From the NCBI GenBank assembly GCA_012026715.1, contig VEPB01000225.1, forward strand, positions 1 to 11,620: a DNA stretch of 11,620 nucleotides. Direction: 5' to 3'. Both the position numbers and the translations under genes were made by a program. The stretch comes from Methylococcaceae bacterium (GTDB lineage: Bacteria > Pseudomonadota > Gammaproteobacteria > Methylococcales > Methylococcaceae). This document shows, in pieces, positions 5,724-11,620 of this stretch (position 1 is the stretch's first letter; each line of letters begins with the position of its first letter). Under the pieces are notes generated by a model, which was not told the DNA's origin, did no database searches, and worked only from the letters and a program-made list of their open reading frames with translations.

Positions 5724-6041
5724 TTAAGCGTCAACCACGTCGTTGGTCGACTTGAAAAATCTTACCTTGCGCCCATCGGCCAGCAGGCGGAACCCAACCC
5801 GGTCGCCCTTGTTGATGGCGGGATTGAAGATCGCGATGTTGGAAATTGCGATCGGCATGGCCTTGTCGGTGATTCCGCCGGTGATATTCCGGGCCGGAAT
5901 CGGCTTCTGGTGCTTCTTCACCATGTTGATGCCCTCGACGAGAACCGTGTCGTCGTCGTTCACGCTCAGCACAGTGCCGCGCTTGCCTTTGTCGCGGCCG
6001 GCAATCACGATTGCCTGGTCGCCTTTTCGTATCTTACGCAT
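5724..6041 (-). CDS. rplX: 50S ribosomal protein L24
   Basis: L24 is an assembly-initiating 50S protein that binds near the 5' end of 23S rRNA and lies beside the polypeptide exit tunnel. The 105-residue product (E. coli 104) begins with a KOW motif (about 3-30: KIRKGDQAIVIAGRDKGKRG), the RNA-binding signature of the family. The middle contains EGINMVKKHQKPIP (36-49) and the ITDKAMPIAISNIAIFNP strand region (57-74), followed by RVGFRLLADGRKVRFFK (81-97). The ATG is 13 nt after the rplN stop, with AGG eight bases upstream; the gene ends 15 nt before rplE. Confidence 0.98.
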   Translation of the reverse strand: MRKIRKGDQAIVIAGRDKGKRGTVLSVNDDDTVLVEGINMVKKHQKPIPARNITGGITDKAMPIAISNIAIFNPAINKGDRVGFRLLADGRKVRFFKSTNDVVDA

Positions 6042-6054
6042 CTCGAATAACCTG

Positions 6055-6423
6055 CTAGAGAACTTCCGGAGCCAGGGAGATGATCTTCATGAACCGTTCC
6101 GACCGCAATTCGCGCGTCACCGGCCCAAAGATACGGGTTCCCAGGGGCTGATATTGATTGTTGAGCAGCACCGCAGCGTTACTGTCGAAGCGGACGAGCG
6201 AGCCGTCGGCCCGCCGGACGCCCTTGCGGGTCCGCACCACCACGGCGTTATAGACTTCGCCCTTCTTCACGCGGCCACGCGGAATCGCGTCCTTGACGCT
6301 GACCTTGATGATGTCGCCGATGCCGGCGTAACGTCGGTGGGAACCGCCCAGTACCTTGATGCACATGACTTTGCGGGCACCCGAGTTGTCCGCAATGTTC
6401 AGGCAGGTTTGCATTTGTATCAT
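6055..6423 (-). CDS. rplN: 50S ribosomal protein L14
   Basis: L14 sits at the subunit interface of the 50S, contacts 16S rRNA helix 14, and is the docking site for the silencing factor RsfS. The 122-residue product (E. coli 123) is an almost textbook L14: a beta-barrel starting MIQMQTCLNIADNSGARKVM (1-20), CIKVLGGSHRRYAGIGDIIK (21-40), KDAIPRGRVKKGEVYNAVVV (44-63), RTRKGVRRADGS (64-75), and the terminal GTRIFGPVTRELRSERFMK (95-113). It opens the spc block after a 44-nt gap behind rpsQ. A strong AAGAGG Shine-Dalgarno lies six bases before the ATG. The stop codon is TAG. Confidence 0.98.
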   Translation of the reverse strand: MIQMQTCLNIADNSGARKVMCIKVLGGSHRRYAGIGDIIKVSVKDAIPRGRVKKGEVYNAVVVRTRKGVRRADGSLVRFDSNAAVLLNNQYQPLGTRIFGPVTRELRSERFMKIISLAPEVL

Positions 6424-6429
6424 GATTGG

Positions 6430-6435
6430 CCTCTT
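6430..6435 (-). promoter_or_regulatory. Strong Shine-Dalgarno of rplN
   Basis: AAGAGG on the coding strand, six bases before the rplN ATG, one of the best matches to the 16S tail in the window. It fits rplN being the first gene of the spc block, where independent ribosome loading matters more than coupling. Confidence 0.75.
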
Positions 6436-6456
6436 AGCTGGATACGCTTATGAATA

Positions 6457-6476
6457 ACCGGCGGAGCTCAGCCGGC
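6457..6476 (-). other. Hairpin spanning the rpsQ stop codon
   Basis: The coding strand carries GCCGGC, an 8-nt loop, then GCCGGT: five GC pairs plus a closing G-U, spanning the last codons and the stop of rpsQ at the S10/spc boundary. TTATT follows, which is weak for an intrinsic terminator. It could be an attenuator, a 3' stability element or a processing site between the two blocks, or chance in GC-rich coding sequence. No -35/-10 pair is clear in the remaining gap (6424-6456), which otherwise holds only the rplN ribosome binding site. Confidence 0.4.
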
Positions 6477-6728
6477 CCGGGTCACGATACGATGCAGCGT
6501 CCAAACCTTGTTCTTGGACAACGGGCGCGAACTGCGGATCTCGACGATGTCGCCTTCCTTGCATTCATTGTTCTCGTCGTGCGCCATCAACTTGGTCGAA
6601 CGCTTGACATACTTGCCATAGGCCGGGTGCTGCACCAACCGCTCGACCAGCACGCTGACGGTCTTCTGCATCTTGGTGCTTACCACCTTACCGGTGACGG
6701 TGCGGACGGTCTTGTCTTCGGTACTCAT
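6468..6728 (-). CDS. rpsQ: 30S ribosomal protein S17
   Basis: S17 is a primary 16S rRNA-binding protein of the 30S body, with an OB-fold, acting early in assembly. The 86-residue product (E. coli 84) shows VRTVTGKVVSTKMQKTVSVLVERLVQHPAYGKYVKRSTKLMAHD across 8-51 when read in blocks: GKVVSTKMQKTV (13-24), HPAYGKYVKRS (34-44), the acidic-basic CKEGDIVEIRSSRPLSKNK (56-74) and a final strand WTLHRIVTRAG. The ATG overlaps the rpmC stop in a four-base ATGA, so translation is probably coupled. It is the last gene of the S10 block; its 3' end lies in a hairpin. Confidence 0.98.
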   Translation of the reverse strand: MSTEDKTVRTVTGKVVSTKMQKTVSVLVERLVQHPAYGKYVKRSTKLMAHDENNECKEGDIVEIRSSRPLSKNKVWTLHRIVTRAG

Positions 6729-6919
6729 CGAACTGACTCTTTCTCGGCTAAAACCTGGTAGATCCGCGCGACGTCGCGACGGACTTTCTGAATGCGGTCG
6801 GGTTTCGAGAGCTGGCCCAAGGCCTTCTGCATCTGCAGATTGAAGCGTTCCCGGAGAAGCTCTGCCACCAGGCCGTTCAGTTCGGCGGCGCTTTTTCCTC
6901 TTAATTCACTGGCTTTCAT
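6725..6919 (-). CDS. rpmC: 50S ribosomal protein L29
   Basis: L29 is a small two-helix protein at the tunnel exit of the 50S subunit, next to L23, where nascent-chain factors such as trigger factor dock. From the ATG the product is 64 residues (E. coli 63) beginning MKASELRGKS, with helix one ELNGLVAELLRERFNLQMQK (13-32) and the signature VRRDVARIYQVL (46-57). A GTG immediately upstream would add one residue; the ATG was chosen because it gives the family N-terminus and sits in the TGATG overlap with the rplP stop. The far end overlaps rpsQ by four bases. Both junctions imply coupled translation with no separate ribosome binding site needed. Confidence 0.95.
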   Translation of the reverse strand: MKASELRGKSAAELNGLVAELLRERFNLQMQKALGQLSKPDRIQKVRRDVARIYQVLAEKESVR

Positions 6920-7332
6920 CACAGCACCGTACGTTGCGAAAATGCGGTCTTGATGGGCAGCTTGGCTGCGGCCAAGCGAAACGCTTCGCGCGCCAACTCT
7001 TCGGATACGCCCTCCAGTTCGTAGAGCATCGTGCCCGGCTTGATCTGGGCAATCCAGTATTCGACGCTGCCCTTGCCGCTACCCATACGAACTTCCAGCG
7101 GTTTCTTGGAAATCGGCTTGTCAGGGAAGATTCGGATCCAGATCTTGCCGCCGCGCTTGACGTGACGGCTGATGGTACGACGGGCCGACTCGATCTGACG
7201 CGCGGTGAGACGCCCCCGGTCGAGAGCCTTCAGCCCGAACTCACCGAAGCTGACCTTGCTCCCGGCATGGGCCAAGCCTCGGTTGTCGCCCTTCATCTGC
7301 TTGCGATATTTGGTTCTCTTTGGTTGCAACAT
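6919..7332 (-). CDS. rplP: 50S ribosomal protein L16
   Basis: L16 completes the 50S subunit late in assembly and touches the A- and P-site tRNA elbows near the peptidyl-transferase centre. The 137-residue product compares with 136 in E. coli. It begins MLQPKRTKYRKQMKGDNRG (1-19), then FGLKALDRGRLTARQIESAR (32-51), KRGGKIWIRIFPDKPISKKP (59-78) and EYWIAQIKPGTMLYELEGV (91-109), with LAREAFRLAAAKLPIKTAF closing. Arg82 in LEVRMGSGKG corresponds to E. coli Arg81, the residue hydroxylated by the YcfD/RoxA oxygenase. The ATG follows rpsC by 17 nt with AGGG about eight bases upstream; the stop overlaps the rpmC start by one base. Confidence 0.98.
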   Translation of the reverse strand: MLQPKRTKYRKQMKGDNRGLAHAGSKVSFGEFGLKALDRGRLTARQIESARRTISRHVKRGGKIWIRIFPDKPISKKPLEVRMGSGKGSVEYWIAQIKPGTMLYELEGVSEELAREAFRLAAAKLPIKTAFSQRTVL

Positions 7333-7349
7333 GGTGCTGACCCTAACTC

Positions 7350-8021
7350 TCAGGATTCCTGGCCGGCAGCCGCTTTGGCGGCGGCGGCGCCATCCGTAAA
7401 GACTTCGCCCTTGAAGATCCAGACCTTGACGCCGATCACGCCGTAAGTCGTCTTAGCTTCTGCAAAGCCGTAATCGATGTCGGCGCGGAAGGTGTGCAAC
7501 GGCACGCGGCCCTCGCGGTACCACTCGCTACGCGCAATTTCTGCACCGTTCAGACGACCGGCCACATGGATCTTGATGCCCTCGGCACCGAGACGCAGGG
7601 TGTTCTGAACCGCCCGCTTCATCGCGCGGCGGAACATGATGCGCTTCTCGAGTTGCTGGGCAACGCCTTCGGCGACCAGTTGAGCGTCCAACTCCGGCTT
7701 GCGGACTTCCTCGACGTTCAACTGCACCGGAACCCCCAACATCGCCGACAACTCACGGCGCAAGGCATCGATGTCCTCGCCCTTCTTGCCGATCACCAGA
7801 CCAGGACGGGCGGTATGAATGACGATATTGGCGTTGTTGGCCGGCCGGTTGATCTGGATCCGGCTGATCGAGGCGTGCGCTAGCTTCTTCTTGAGGAACT
7901 CGCGGGTCTTCAGATCATTGTACAGATATTGCGGATAGTGCTTGCTGTCCGCATACCACCTGGAAGTCCAGTCTTTGATGTAGCCTAACCGGATACCGGT
8001 AGGATGTACTTTCTGTCCCAT
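7350..8021 (-). CDS. rpsC: 30S ribosomal protein S3
   Basis: S3 lines the mRNA entry channel of the 30S head and, with S4 and S5, gives the ribosome its mRNA helicase activity. The 223-residue product (E. coli 233) begins MGQKVHPTGIRLGYIKDW. A type II KH domain occupies about 39-108 with the GLVIGKKG loop at 74-81. The C-terminal domain contains Arg131, Arg132 and Lys135, the same positions implicated in helicase activity in E. coli, then GRLNGAEIARSEWYREGRVP (155-174) and the GVIGVKVWIFKGEV strand (194-207). The tail (211-223) is short and alanine-rich, accounting for the ten-residue difference from E. coli; S3 tails vary widely. Confidence 0.98.
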   Translation of the reverse strand: MGQKVHPTGIRLGYIKDWTSRWYADSKHYPQYLYNDLKTREFLKKKLAHASISRIQINRPANNANIVIHTARPGLVIGKKGEDIDALRRELSAMLGVPVQLNVEEVRKPELDAQLVAEGVAQQLEKRIMFRRAMKRAVQNTLRLGAEGIKIHVAGRLNGAEIARSEWYREGRVPLHTFRADIDYGFAEAKTTYGVIGVKVWIFKGEVFTDGAAAAKAAAGQES

Positions 8022-8032
8022 GTGCGCCGCCC

Positions 8033-8374
8033 TTACTTTTTCTCGGTGACTTTAACAGTGATGTGGCAGGTTCGGCGCAGAATGCGATTTCCGCGCCCCT
8101 TGGCGCGTGCCTTCATGCGCTTCATTGCCGGACCTTCGTCGACGAAGATCGTGCTGACCTTGAGTTCGTCCACGTCGGCGCCTTGATTGTGCTCGGCATT
8201 AGCGATGGCCGACTCCAGGGCCTTCTTAACCAAGCGAGCGCCTTTCTTGTCGCTGAACGTAAGCAGATCCAAGGCTTTGGACACGTGCAGCCCCCTCACC
8301 TGATCTGCCACCAGGCGGCACTTTTGGGCCGAAATTCGCGAATTTGTGAGGGTTGCGGAAGTTTCCACCGTCAT
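8033..8374 (-). CDS. rplV: 50S ribosomal protein L22
   Basis: L22 spans the 50S subunit, and its long beta-hairpin lines the constriction of the exit tunnel opposite L4, where macrolide-resistance and nascent-chain-stalling changes map. The 113-residue product (E. coli 110) has the N-terminal helix RISAQKCRLVADQVRGL (13-29), ESAIANAEHNQGADVDELKV (54-73) and the hairpin segment GPAMKRMKARAKGRGNRILR (81-100), ending in HITVKVTEKK. The tip of the hairpin is intact. The ATG gives a normal start, but the nearby GGAG is only one or two bases from it, so the true ribosome binding site is probably further upstream or translation is coupled to rpsS 11 nt away. Confidence 0.98.
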   Translation of the reverse strand: MTVETSATLTNSRISAQKCRLVADQVRGLHVSKALDLLTFSDKKGARLVKKALESAIANAEHNQGADVDELKVSTIFVDEGPAMKRMKARAKGRGNRILRRTCHITVKVTEKK

Positions 8375-8385
8375 TCTCCGATCAC

Positions 8386-8658
8386 TTACTTGGATTTCTT
8401 ATCGGCCTGATGACCTTTGTAGGTCCGGGTCGGCGCAAACTCACCGAGCTTATGCCCGATCATGTTGTCCGAAACCAGGACCGGTACATGCTGCTTGCCG
8501 TTGTGAACGGCCAGCGTCAAACCGATCATCTCGGGGGTAATCATCGATCTGCGGGACCAGGTCTTGATGGGCTTCTTAGCACCCGAAGCGACAGTCTCAC
8601 CCACCTTTTTCTGAAGGTGATGATCGACAAAAGGGCCTTTTTTGACTGAACGTGGCAC
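8386..8658 (-). CDS. rpsS: 30S ribosomal protein S19
   Basis: S19 lies at the top of the 30S head, pairs with S13 and contributes to bridges with the large subunit near A-site tRNA. The 90-residue product (E. coli 92) begins MPRSVKKGPFVDHHLQKKV (1-19), then IKTWSRRSMITPEMIGLTLA (31-50), VHNGKQHVPVLVSDNMIGHK (51-70) and LGEFAPTRTYKGH (71-83), with a lysine-rich tail. Translation starts at GTG, fixed by the MPRS-KKGPF family N-terminus and by AGAGGA eight bases upstream. It is one of two GTG starts in the window, the other being secY. It follows rplB by 20 nt. Confidence 0.98.
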   Translation of the reverse strand: MPRSVKKGPFVDHHLQKKVGETVASGAKKPIKTWSRRSMITPEMIGLTLAVHNGKQHVPVLVSDNMIGHKLGEFAPTRTYKGHQADKKSK

Positions 8659-8665
8659 GTCGATG

Positions 8666-8671
8666 TCCTCT
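8666..8671 (-). promoter_or_regulatory. Shine-Dalgarno deciding the rpsS GTG start
   Basis: AGAGGA on the coding strand in the 20-nt rplB-rpsS gap; its GAGG core is eight bases before the GTG. It supports the non-ATG start of rpsS and may offset the weaker initiation codon. Confidence 0.75.
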
Positions 8672-8678
8672 GTAACGA

Positions 8679-9500
8679 TTAACCGCGCTTACGCACGATC
8701 AGATGATTGGTGCGCTTGTTCTTGCGCGTCTTGTAACCCTTGGTCGGAACGCCCCATGGGGTCACCGGATGGCGACCGCCGGAGGTACGGCCTTCACCAC
8801 CGCCGTGCGGATGGTCAACCGGATTCATGGCCACGCCACGAACGGTCGGACGTACGCCGCGCCAACGCTTGGCGCCGGCCTTGCCCAGCGAAACCAGGTT
8901 GTGCTCGGAATTGGAGACTTCGCCAATGGTCGCCTTGCAGTCGGCCAGAATCTTGCGCATCTCCCCGGAACGCAACCGCAGCGTCACGTATGCGCCCTCC
9001 TTCGCCACCAACTGCACCGAACTGCCTGCGCTGCGGGCGATCTGTGCACCGCGGCCCGGTTGCATTTCCACGCAGTGCACCTGGGAGCCCACCGGAATAT
9101 TGCGCAACGGCAAGGCATTGCCCGACTTGATGGGCGCAAACTGGGCCGAGACGATTTCTTGACCGACTGCGATTCCCTTGGGAGCGATGGCATAACGACG
9201 CTCGCCGTCGGCGTAGAGCACCAGCGCGATGTGCGCCGAGCGGTTGGGATCGTATTCGATCCGCTCGATCCGGCCGGGAATGCCGATCTTATCCCGCTTG
9301 AAGTCGATGATCCGGTAGAGCTGCTTGTGGCCGCCGCCCTTGTGGCGGGTCGTCACCCGTCCCGCGTTGTTACGCCCGGAGGACTTGGTCTGTTTTTCCG
9401 TTAGAGCCGCATGCGGATTGCCCTTATGGAGGCCTTCCGTCTTCACCCGGGTGACAAACCGTCGACCGGCAGAAGTGGGTTTTGATTTAACCAGCGCCAT
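8679..9500 (-). CDS. rplB: 50S ribosomal protein L2
   Basis: L2 is a core 50S protein needed for subunit association, tRNA binding and peptidyl-transferase integrity. At 273 residues it equals E. coli L2. It shows the N-terminal extension with SSGRNNAGRVTTRHKGGGHK (40-59), an OB-fold (about 60-130: YRIIDFKRDK, IEYDPNRSAHIALVLYADGE at 81-100), an SH3-like domain (about 135-200) and the essential C-terminal NPVDHPHGGGEGR (226-238). His230 corresponds to the E. coli His229 of mature numbering, close to the catalytic centre. A 56-nt gap separates it from rplW; GCGAG lies about eight bases before the ATG, a modest ribosome binding site. Confidence 0.99.
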   Translation of the reverse strand: MALVKSKPTSAGRRFVTRVKTEGLHKGNPHAALTEKQTKSSGRNNAGRVTTRHKGGGHKQLYRIIDFKRDKIGIPGRIERIEYDPNRSAHIALVLYADGERRYAIAPKGIAVGQEIVSAQFAPIKSGNALPLRNIPVGSQVHCVEMQPGRGAQIARSAGSSVQLVAKEGAYVTLRLRSGEMRKILADCKATIGEVSNSEHNLVSLGKAGAKRWRGVRPTVRGVAMNPVDHPHGGGEGRTSGGRHPVTPWGVPTKGYKTRKNKRTNHLIVRKRG

Positions 9501-9556
9501 GTTAATTACTCGCTATAGATGACTGCTCGCAGCTTCACGCAGCACGCTTGAATGCC

Positions 9557-9850
9557 TTACGCCGTTGCCAGCTCGATGGTGAAACCGGGCTGCAGCTTGA
9601 CGTAAGCCTTCTTCCAATCGGAGCGCTTGCCCATGAATCGGCCAAACCGCTTTTCCTTGCCCTTGACGTTCAGCAGATTGACTCTTTCCACCTTGACGCT
9701 GAAAGCCAGCTCGATCGCCCTTTTCACTTGCACCTTGTCGGCGCTGCGCACCACCCGGAACACATATTGCCGGTCGCTCTCGGTCTTGAGGGTCGCCTTC
9801 TCCGACACGTGGGGAGCCAGGATCAGACTCAACAAATGCAGATTCTTCAT
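9557..9850 (-). CDS. rplW: 50S ribosomal protein L23
   Basis: L23 sits at the tunnel exit of the 50S subunit and is the main docking site for trigger factor and the signal recognition particle. The chosen ATG yields 97 residues (E. coli 100) starting MKNLHLLSLILAPHVSEKAT. The longest frame would begin at 9946 and add 32 residues that read out of frame through rplD with no family resemblance. Glu17 in the VSEK motif matches E. coli Glu18, which contacts trigger factor. KVERVNLLNVKGKEKRFGR (53-71) and the RSDWKKAYVKL signature (76-86) follow. The start overlaps the rplD stop in ATGA, implying translational coupling. Confidence 0.97.
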   Translation of the reverse strand: MKNLHLLSLILAPHVSEKATLKTESDRQYVFRVVRSADKVQVKRAIELAFSVKVERVNLLNVKGKEKRFGRFMGKRSDWKKAYVKLQPGFTIELATA

Positions 9851-10467
9851 TGCAACGCTTCCTCTAATCTCTGGAATGCGGCCTTGGTAACGACCACATG
9901 TTCGCAGCCGACCAGGGCCGCTGGGCTCAGGTTCTGCGAGGTGCACACGTGCACACCGGGCAGGTTGCGGGCCGCCAGGAACAGATTGTTGTCGATGGCG
10001 TCGGCGACGATGAGCTTGGAACCTTCCGGGAAATGCGCCAACCGCTGCACCAATTCCTTGGTCTTGGGGGCGGACACCAGTACGTCGTCGGAGACCACCA
10101 AACGATCCTGCCGCAACAGCTCAGACAGGATGGCGCGAATCGCCCCCCGGAACATCTTGCGGTTGACCTTCTGCTTATAGCTCCGCGGCGACGCGGCAAA
10201 GGTGACACCACCGGTGCGCCACAACGGTCCACGAGTGGTACCGGCGCGGGCGCGCCCGCCCCCCTTCTGGCGCCACGGCTTGGCCCCGCCACCGCTGACC
10301 TCGGCGCGAGTCTTCTGGGCCTTGGTTCCGGCGCGACCTGCCGCCAGATAGGCGACGACGACCTGATGGACCATGGTTTCGTTAAATTCGCGCCCAAAGA
10401 TCTGCTCGCTGGCCTGCAGCGAACCGGCCTTGGCACCGTTTAGAATTACGTTGACTTCTACGCTCAT
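9847..10467 (-). CDS. rplD: 50S ribosomal protein L4
   Basis: L4 is an early-assembling 50S protein whose extended loop forms part of the exit-tunnel constriction; in E. coli it also represses the S10 operon by attenuation. The 206-residue product (E. coli 201) has FGREFNETMVHQVVVAYLA (24-42), the loop RAGTKAQKTRAEVSGGGAKP and WRQKGGGRARAGTTRGP (45-81) with Lys63 at the position where macrolide-resistance changes occur, then GGVTFAASPRSYKQKVNRKM (86-105) and LSELLRQDRLVV. The C-terminal half is more divergent, with NLFLAARNLPGVHV (161-174) as the best match. It lies 12 nt after rplC. The attenuation target of L4 is not present upstream of rpsJ here. Confidence 0.97.
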   Translation of the reverse strand: MSVEVNVILNGAKAGSLQASEQIFGREFNETMVHQVVVAYLAAGRAGTKAQKTRAEVSGGGAKPWRQKGGGRARAGTTRGPLWRTGGVTFAASPRSYKQKVNRKMFRGAIRAILSELLRQDRLVVSDDVLVSAPKTKELVQRLAHFPEGSKLIVADAIDNNLFLAARNLPGVHVCTSQNLSPAALVGCEHVVVTKAAFQRLEEALQ

Positions 10468-10479
10468 TGTCGTTCCGGA

Positions 10480-11118
10480 TTATTTCTTGGTGCCCGGAGT
10501 CACGATCACATCACCCCCTTTGGCACCGGGGATGGATCCCTTGATCAACAGCACCGACTTGGCTGTATCGACCGCTACCACTTCCAGACTCTGGGTGGTG
10601 CGAGTCGCAGCCCCCAAATGGCCGGCCATCTTCTTGCCCTTGAACACACGCCCCGGGGTCTGGTTCTGACCGATGGAACCCGGCGCACGATGTGACAGCG
10701 AGTTGCCGTGGGTGGCATCCTGGGTCCGGAAATGGTGCCGCTTGACGACGCCGGCAAAACCCTTACCGATGCTGGTGCCTTGCACATCGACGAACTGGCC
10801 GGCGGCGAAGGTATCCACGCCAAGATCCTGGCCCACTTTGAACTGATCCAGCGCATCGTCGGCGACACGGAACTCCCAAAGCCCCCGACCTGCCTCGACT
10901 CCAGCCTTGGCAAACTGACCAGCCTCCGGCTTGCTCAGCCGCGAGCGCTTCTTGCTGCCTGTGGTGATCTGGATCGCCGAATAACCGTCGTTCTCGACCG
11001 TCTTGAGGCTAACCACACGATTCGGCTCGACATGGACGACCGAAACTGGAACGGCGCTTCCGTCCTCTTTGAACAGGCGCGTCATGCCGCATTTCCTGCC
11101 GACTAAACCCAAACTCAT
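10480..11118 (-). CDS. rplC: 50S ribosomal protein L3
   Basis: L3 is one of two initiators of 50S assembly; its internal loop reaches the peptidyl-transferase centre. The 212-residue product (E. coli 209) starts MSLGLVGRKCGMTRLFKEDG (1-20), then KPEAGQFAKAGVEAGRGLWE (63-82), the long loop GKGFAGVVKRHHFRTQDATH (118-137), and GSIGQNQTPGRVFKGKKMAG (147-166). Gln153 corresponds to E. coli Gln150, the methylation target of PrmB. The end carries LEVVAVDTAKSVLLIKGSIP (178-197). The ATG has GGGAG eight bases upstream in the 24-nt gap after rpsJ. Identification is secure. Confidence 0.98.
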   Translation of the reverse strand: MSLGLVGRKCGMTRLFKEDGSAVPVSVVHVEPNRVVSLKTVENDGYSAIQITTGSKKRSRLSKPEAGQFAKAGVEAGRGLWEFRVADDALDQFKVGQDLGVDTFAAGQFVDVQGTSIGKGFAGVVKRHHFRTQDATHGNSLSHRAPGSIGQNQTPGRVFKGKKMAGHLGAATRTTQSLEVVAVDTAKSVLLIKGSIPGAKGGDVIVTPGTKK

Positions 11119-11142
11119 CGCCCTAGCTCCCGGTTAGTTCAA

Positions 11143-11445
11143 TTAGATCTGAACGTCGACGCCGGCGGCCAAATCCAGCTTCATCAGCGCATCCACGGTT
11201 TTGTCCGTGGGCTCGATGATGTCCATCAGCCGCTTGTGGGTCTTAAGCTCGTACTGGTCGCGCGCATCCTTGTTGACGTGCGGTGAAATCAGCACCGTAA
11301 ACCGCTCCTTTTTGGTCGGCAACGGAATGGGGCCGAGCACTTGGGCACCGGTGCGCTTGGCGGTCTCGACGATTTCCGTGGCGGATTGGTCGATCAACCG
11401 GTGGTCGAAGGCTTTCAGCCGGATTCTGATGCGCTGTTTTGACAT
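11143..11445 (-). CDS. rpsJ: 30S ribosomal protein S10 / antitermination factor NusE
   Basis: S10 is a 30S head protein and, as NusE, pairs with NusB in transcription antitermination and with NusG to link transcription to translation. The 100-residue product begins MSKQRIRIRLKAFDHRLIDQ (1-20), continues AKRTGAQVLGPIPLPTKKER (29-48), with the ribosome-binding loop (about 46-67, including SPHVNKDARDQYE) and the EPTDKTVDALMKLDLAAGVDV end (78-98). It stops after Val-Gln-Ile, three residues before the E. coli terminus (SLG). It lies only six bases after the tuf stop with no strong Shine-Dalgarno, so expression probably continues from the str block. Confidence 0.98.
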   Translation of the reverse strand: MSKQRIRIRLKAFDHRLIDQSATEIVETAKRTGAQVLGPIPLPTKKERFTVLISPHVNKDARDQYELKTHKRLMDIIEPTDKTVDALMKLDLAAGVDVQI

Positions 11446-11451
11446 GTTGAC

Positions 11452-11620
11452 TTACTCGATTACTTTGGAAACGACGCCGGCGCCCACGGTGCGACCGCCT
11501 TCACGGACGGCGAAGCGCAGGCCTTCTTCCATGGCGATCGGCGCGATCAGCTTCACCGTGATCTTGATGTTGTCGCCCGGCATCACCATCTCGACACCTT
11601 CCGGCAAGTCCACCGACCCG
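11452..11620 (-). CDS. tuf: Elongation factor Tu, C-terminal fragment (cut by window edge)
   Basis: EF-Tu is the GTPase that delivers aminoacyl-tRNA to the ribosomal A site. Only the last 55 codons are in the window; the rest lies beyond position 11620. The fragment is the C-terminal beta-barrel (domain III): GSVDLPEGVEMVMPGDNIKI, then LIAPIAMEEGLRFAVREGGR and TVGAGVVSKVIE before TAA. These are diagnostic EF-Tu blocks; domain III binds the T stem of tRNA and is where kirromycin-type inhibitors act at the domain I interface. Position before rpsJ matches the str-S10 order (rpsL-rpsG-fusA-tuf). The frame is open to the edge; the truncation is due to the window and not a sign of a pseudogene. Confidence 0.97.
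   Translation of the reverse strand, partial: GSVDLPEGVEMVMPGDNIKITVKLIAPIAMEEGLRFAVREGGRTVGAGVVSKVIE

Noticed and set aside
5682..5735. S8 operator at the rplX-rplE junction
   Set aside because: The only pairing I could find joins the GAGG region to rplE codons 5-6 by about four base pairs, which is too weak to call; the E. coli-type S8 helix could not be recognised by eye.
8703..9404. 233-codon plus-strand frame opposite rplB
   Set aside because: It lies wholly within the reverse complement of a highly conserved L2 gene; long antisense frames are expected at this base composition.
9501..9556. Regulatory structure in the 56-nt rplW-rplB gap
   Set aside because: It contains a repeated GCTGCG and a 4-bp possible stem, both at the level expected by chance; only a modest ribosome binding site is supported.
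9851..9946. N-terminal extension of rplW by 32 residues from an upstream in-frame ATG
   Set aside because: The extra residues are the shadow of rplD read in another frame, show no L23 resemblance, and the ATGA overlap at 9847-9850 gives the family N-terminus and length.
1..11620. A novel or accessory system hidden among the ribosomal genes
   Set aside because: Every stretch is accounted for by a conserved gene or a gap of at most 70 nt; gene order is standard and there is no foreign insertion, repeat array or unexplained conserved frame.

Overview
The window is one strand-coherent stretch of the universal ribosomal-protein supercluster (the S10, spc and start of the alpha operons), read entirely on the minus strand. 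It probably comes from a gammaproteobacterium. Three things point there. Gene order is that of Escherichia coli, with secY followed directly by rpmJ and then rpsM and no infA between them. S10, L3, L16, S11 and S13 read closely like E. coli family members. S14 is the 101-residue zinc-free form while L36 keeps its zinc ligands. Base composition looks GC-rich (not computed). I cannot place it below class level.

Layout, in transcription order (high to low coordinates): the 3' end of tuf (EF-Tu); the S10 block rpsJ-rplC-rplD-rplW-rplB-rpsS-rplV-rpsC-rplP-rpmC-rpsQ (11445 to 6468); the spc block rplN-rplX-rplE-rpsN-rpsH-rplF-rplR-rpsE-rpmD-rplO-secY-rpmJ (6423 to 831); and the first alpha genes rpsM and rpsK (770 to 4). 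The window ends three bases after the rpsK stop, where rpsD would be expected. There are 26 genes: 25 complete and one partial. Several reported starts were moved inward from the longest possible reading frame on family grounds (rplW, rpmC, rplR, rplO). rpmJ is only 37 codons.

The genes supply structural proteins of both ribosomal subunits, the membrane translocon channel SecY and elongation factor Tu, so the unit couples ribosome production to translation and secretion capacity. Packing is tight. rplD/rplW and rpmC/rpsQ overlap by four bases, rplP/rpmC overlap by one, rpmD/rplO are one base apart and rplO/secY abut. The largest gaps are 70 nt (rpsN-rpsH), 60 nt (rpmJ-rpsM), 56 nt (rplW-rplB) and 44 nt (rpsQ-rplN). 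No gene-free stretch approaches 300 bases. I see no tRNA, rRNA, mobile element, CRISPR array or convincing terminator or promoter.

I found no undescribed system here; this is core housekeeping DNA. The points worth a second look are small: the 6-nt tuf-rpsJ junction, which leaves no room for an E. coli-type S10 leader; a few hairpins in or beside the gaps; a 4-codon frame overlapping the rpsH start; and some unusual residues in otherwise conserved proteins.
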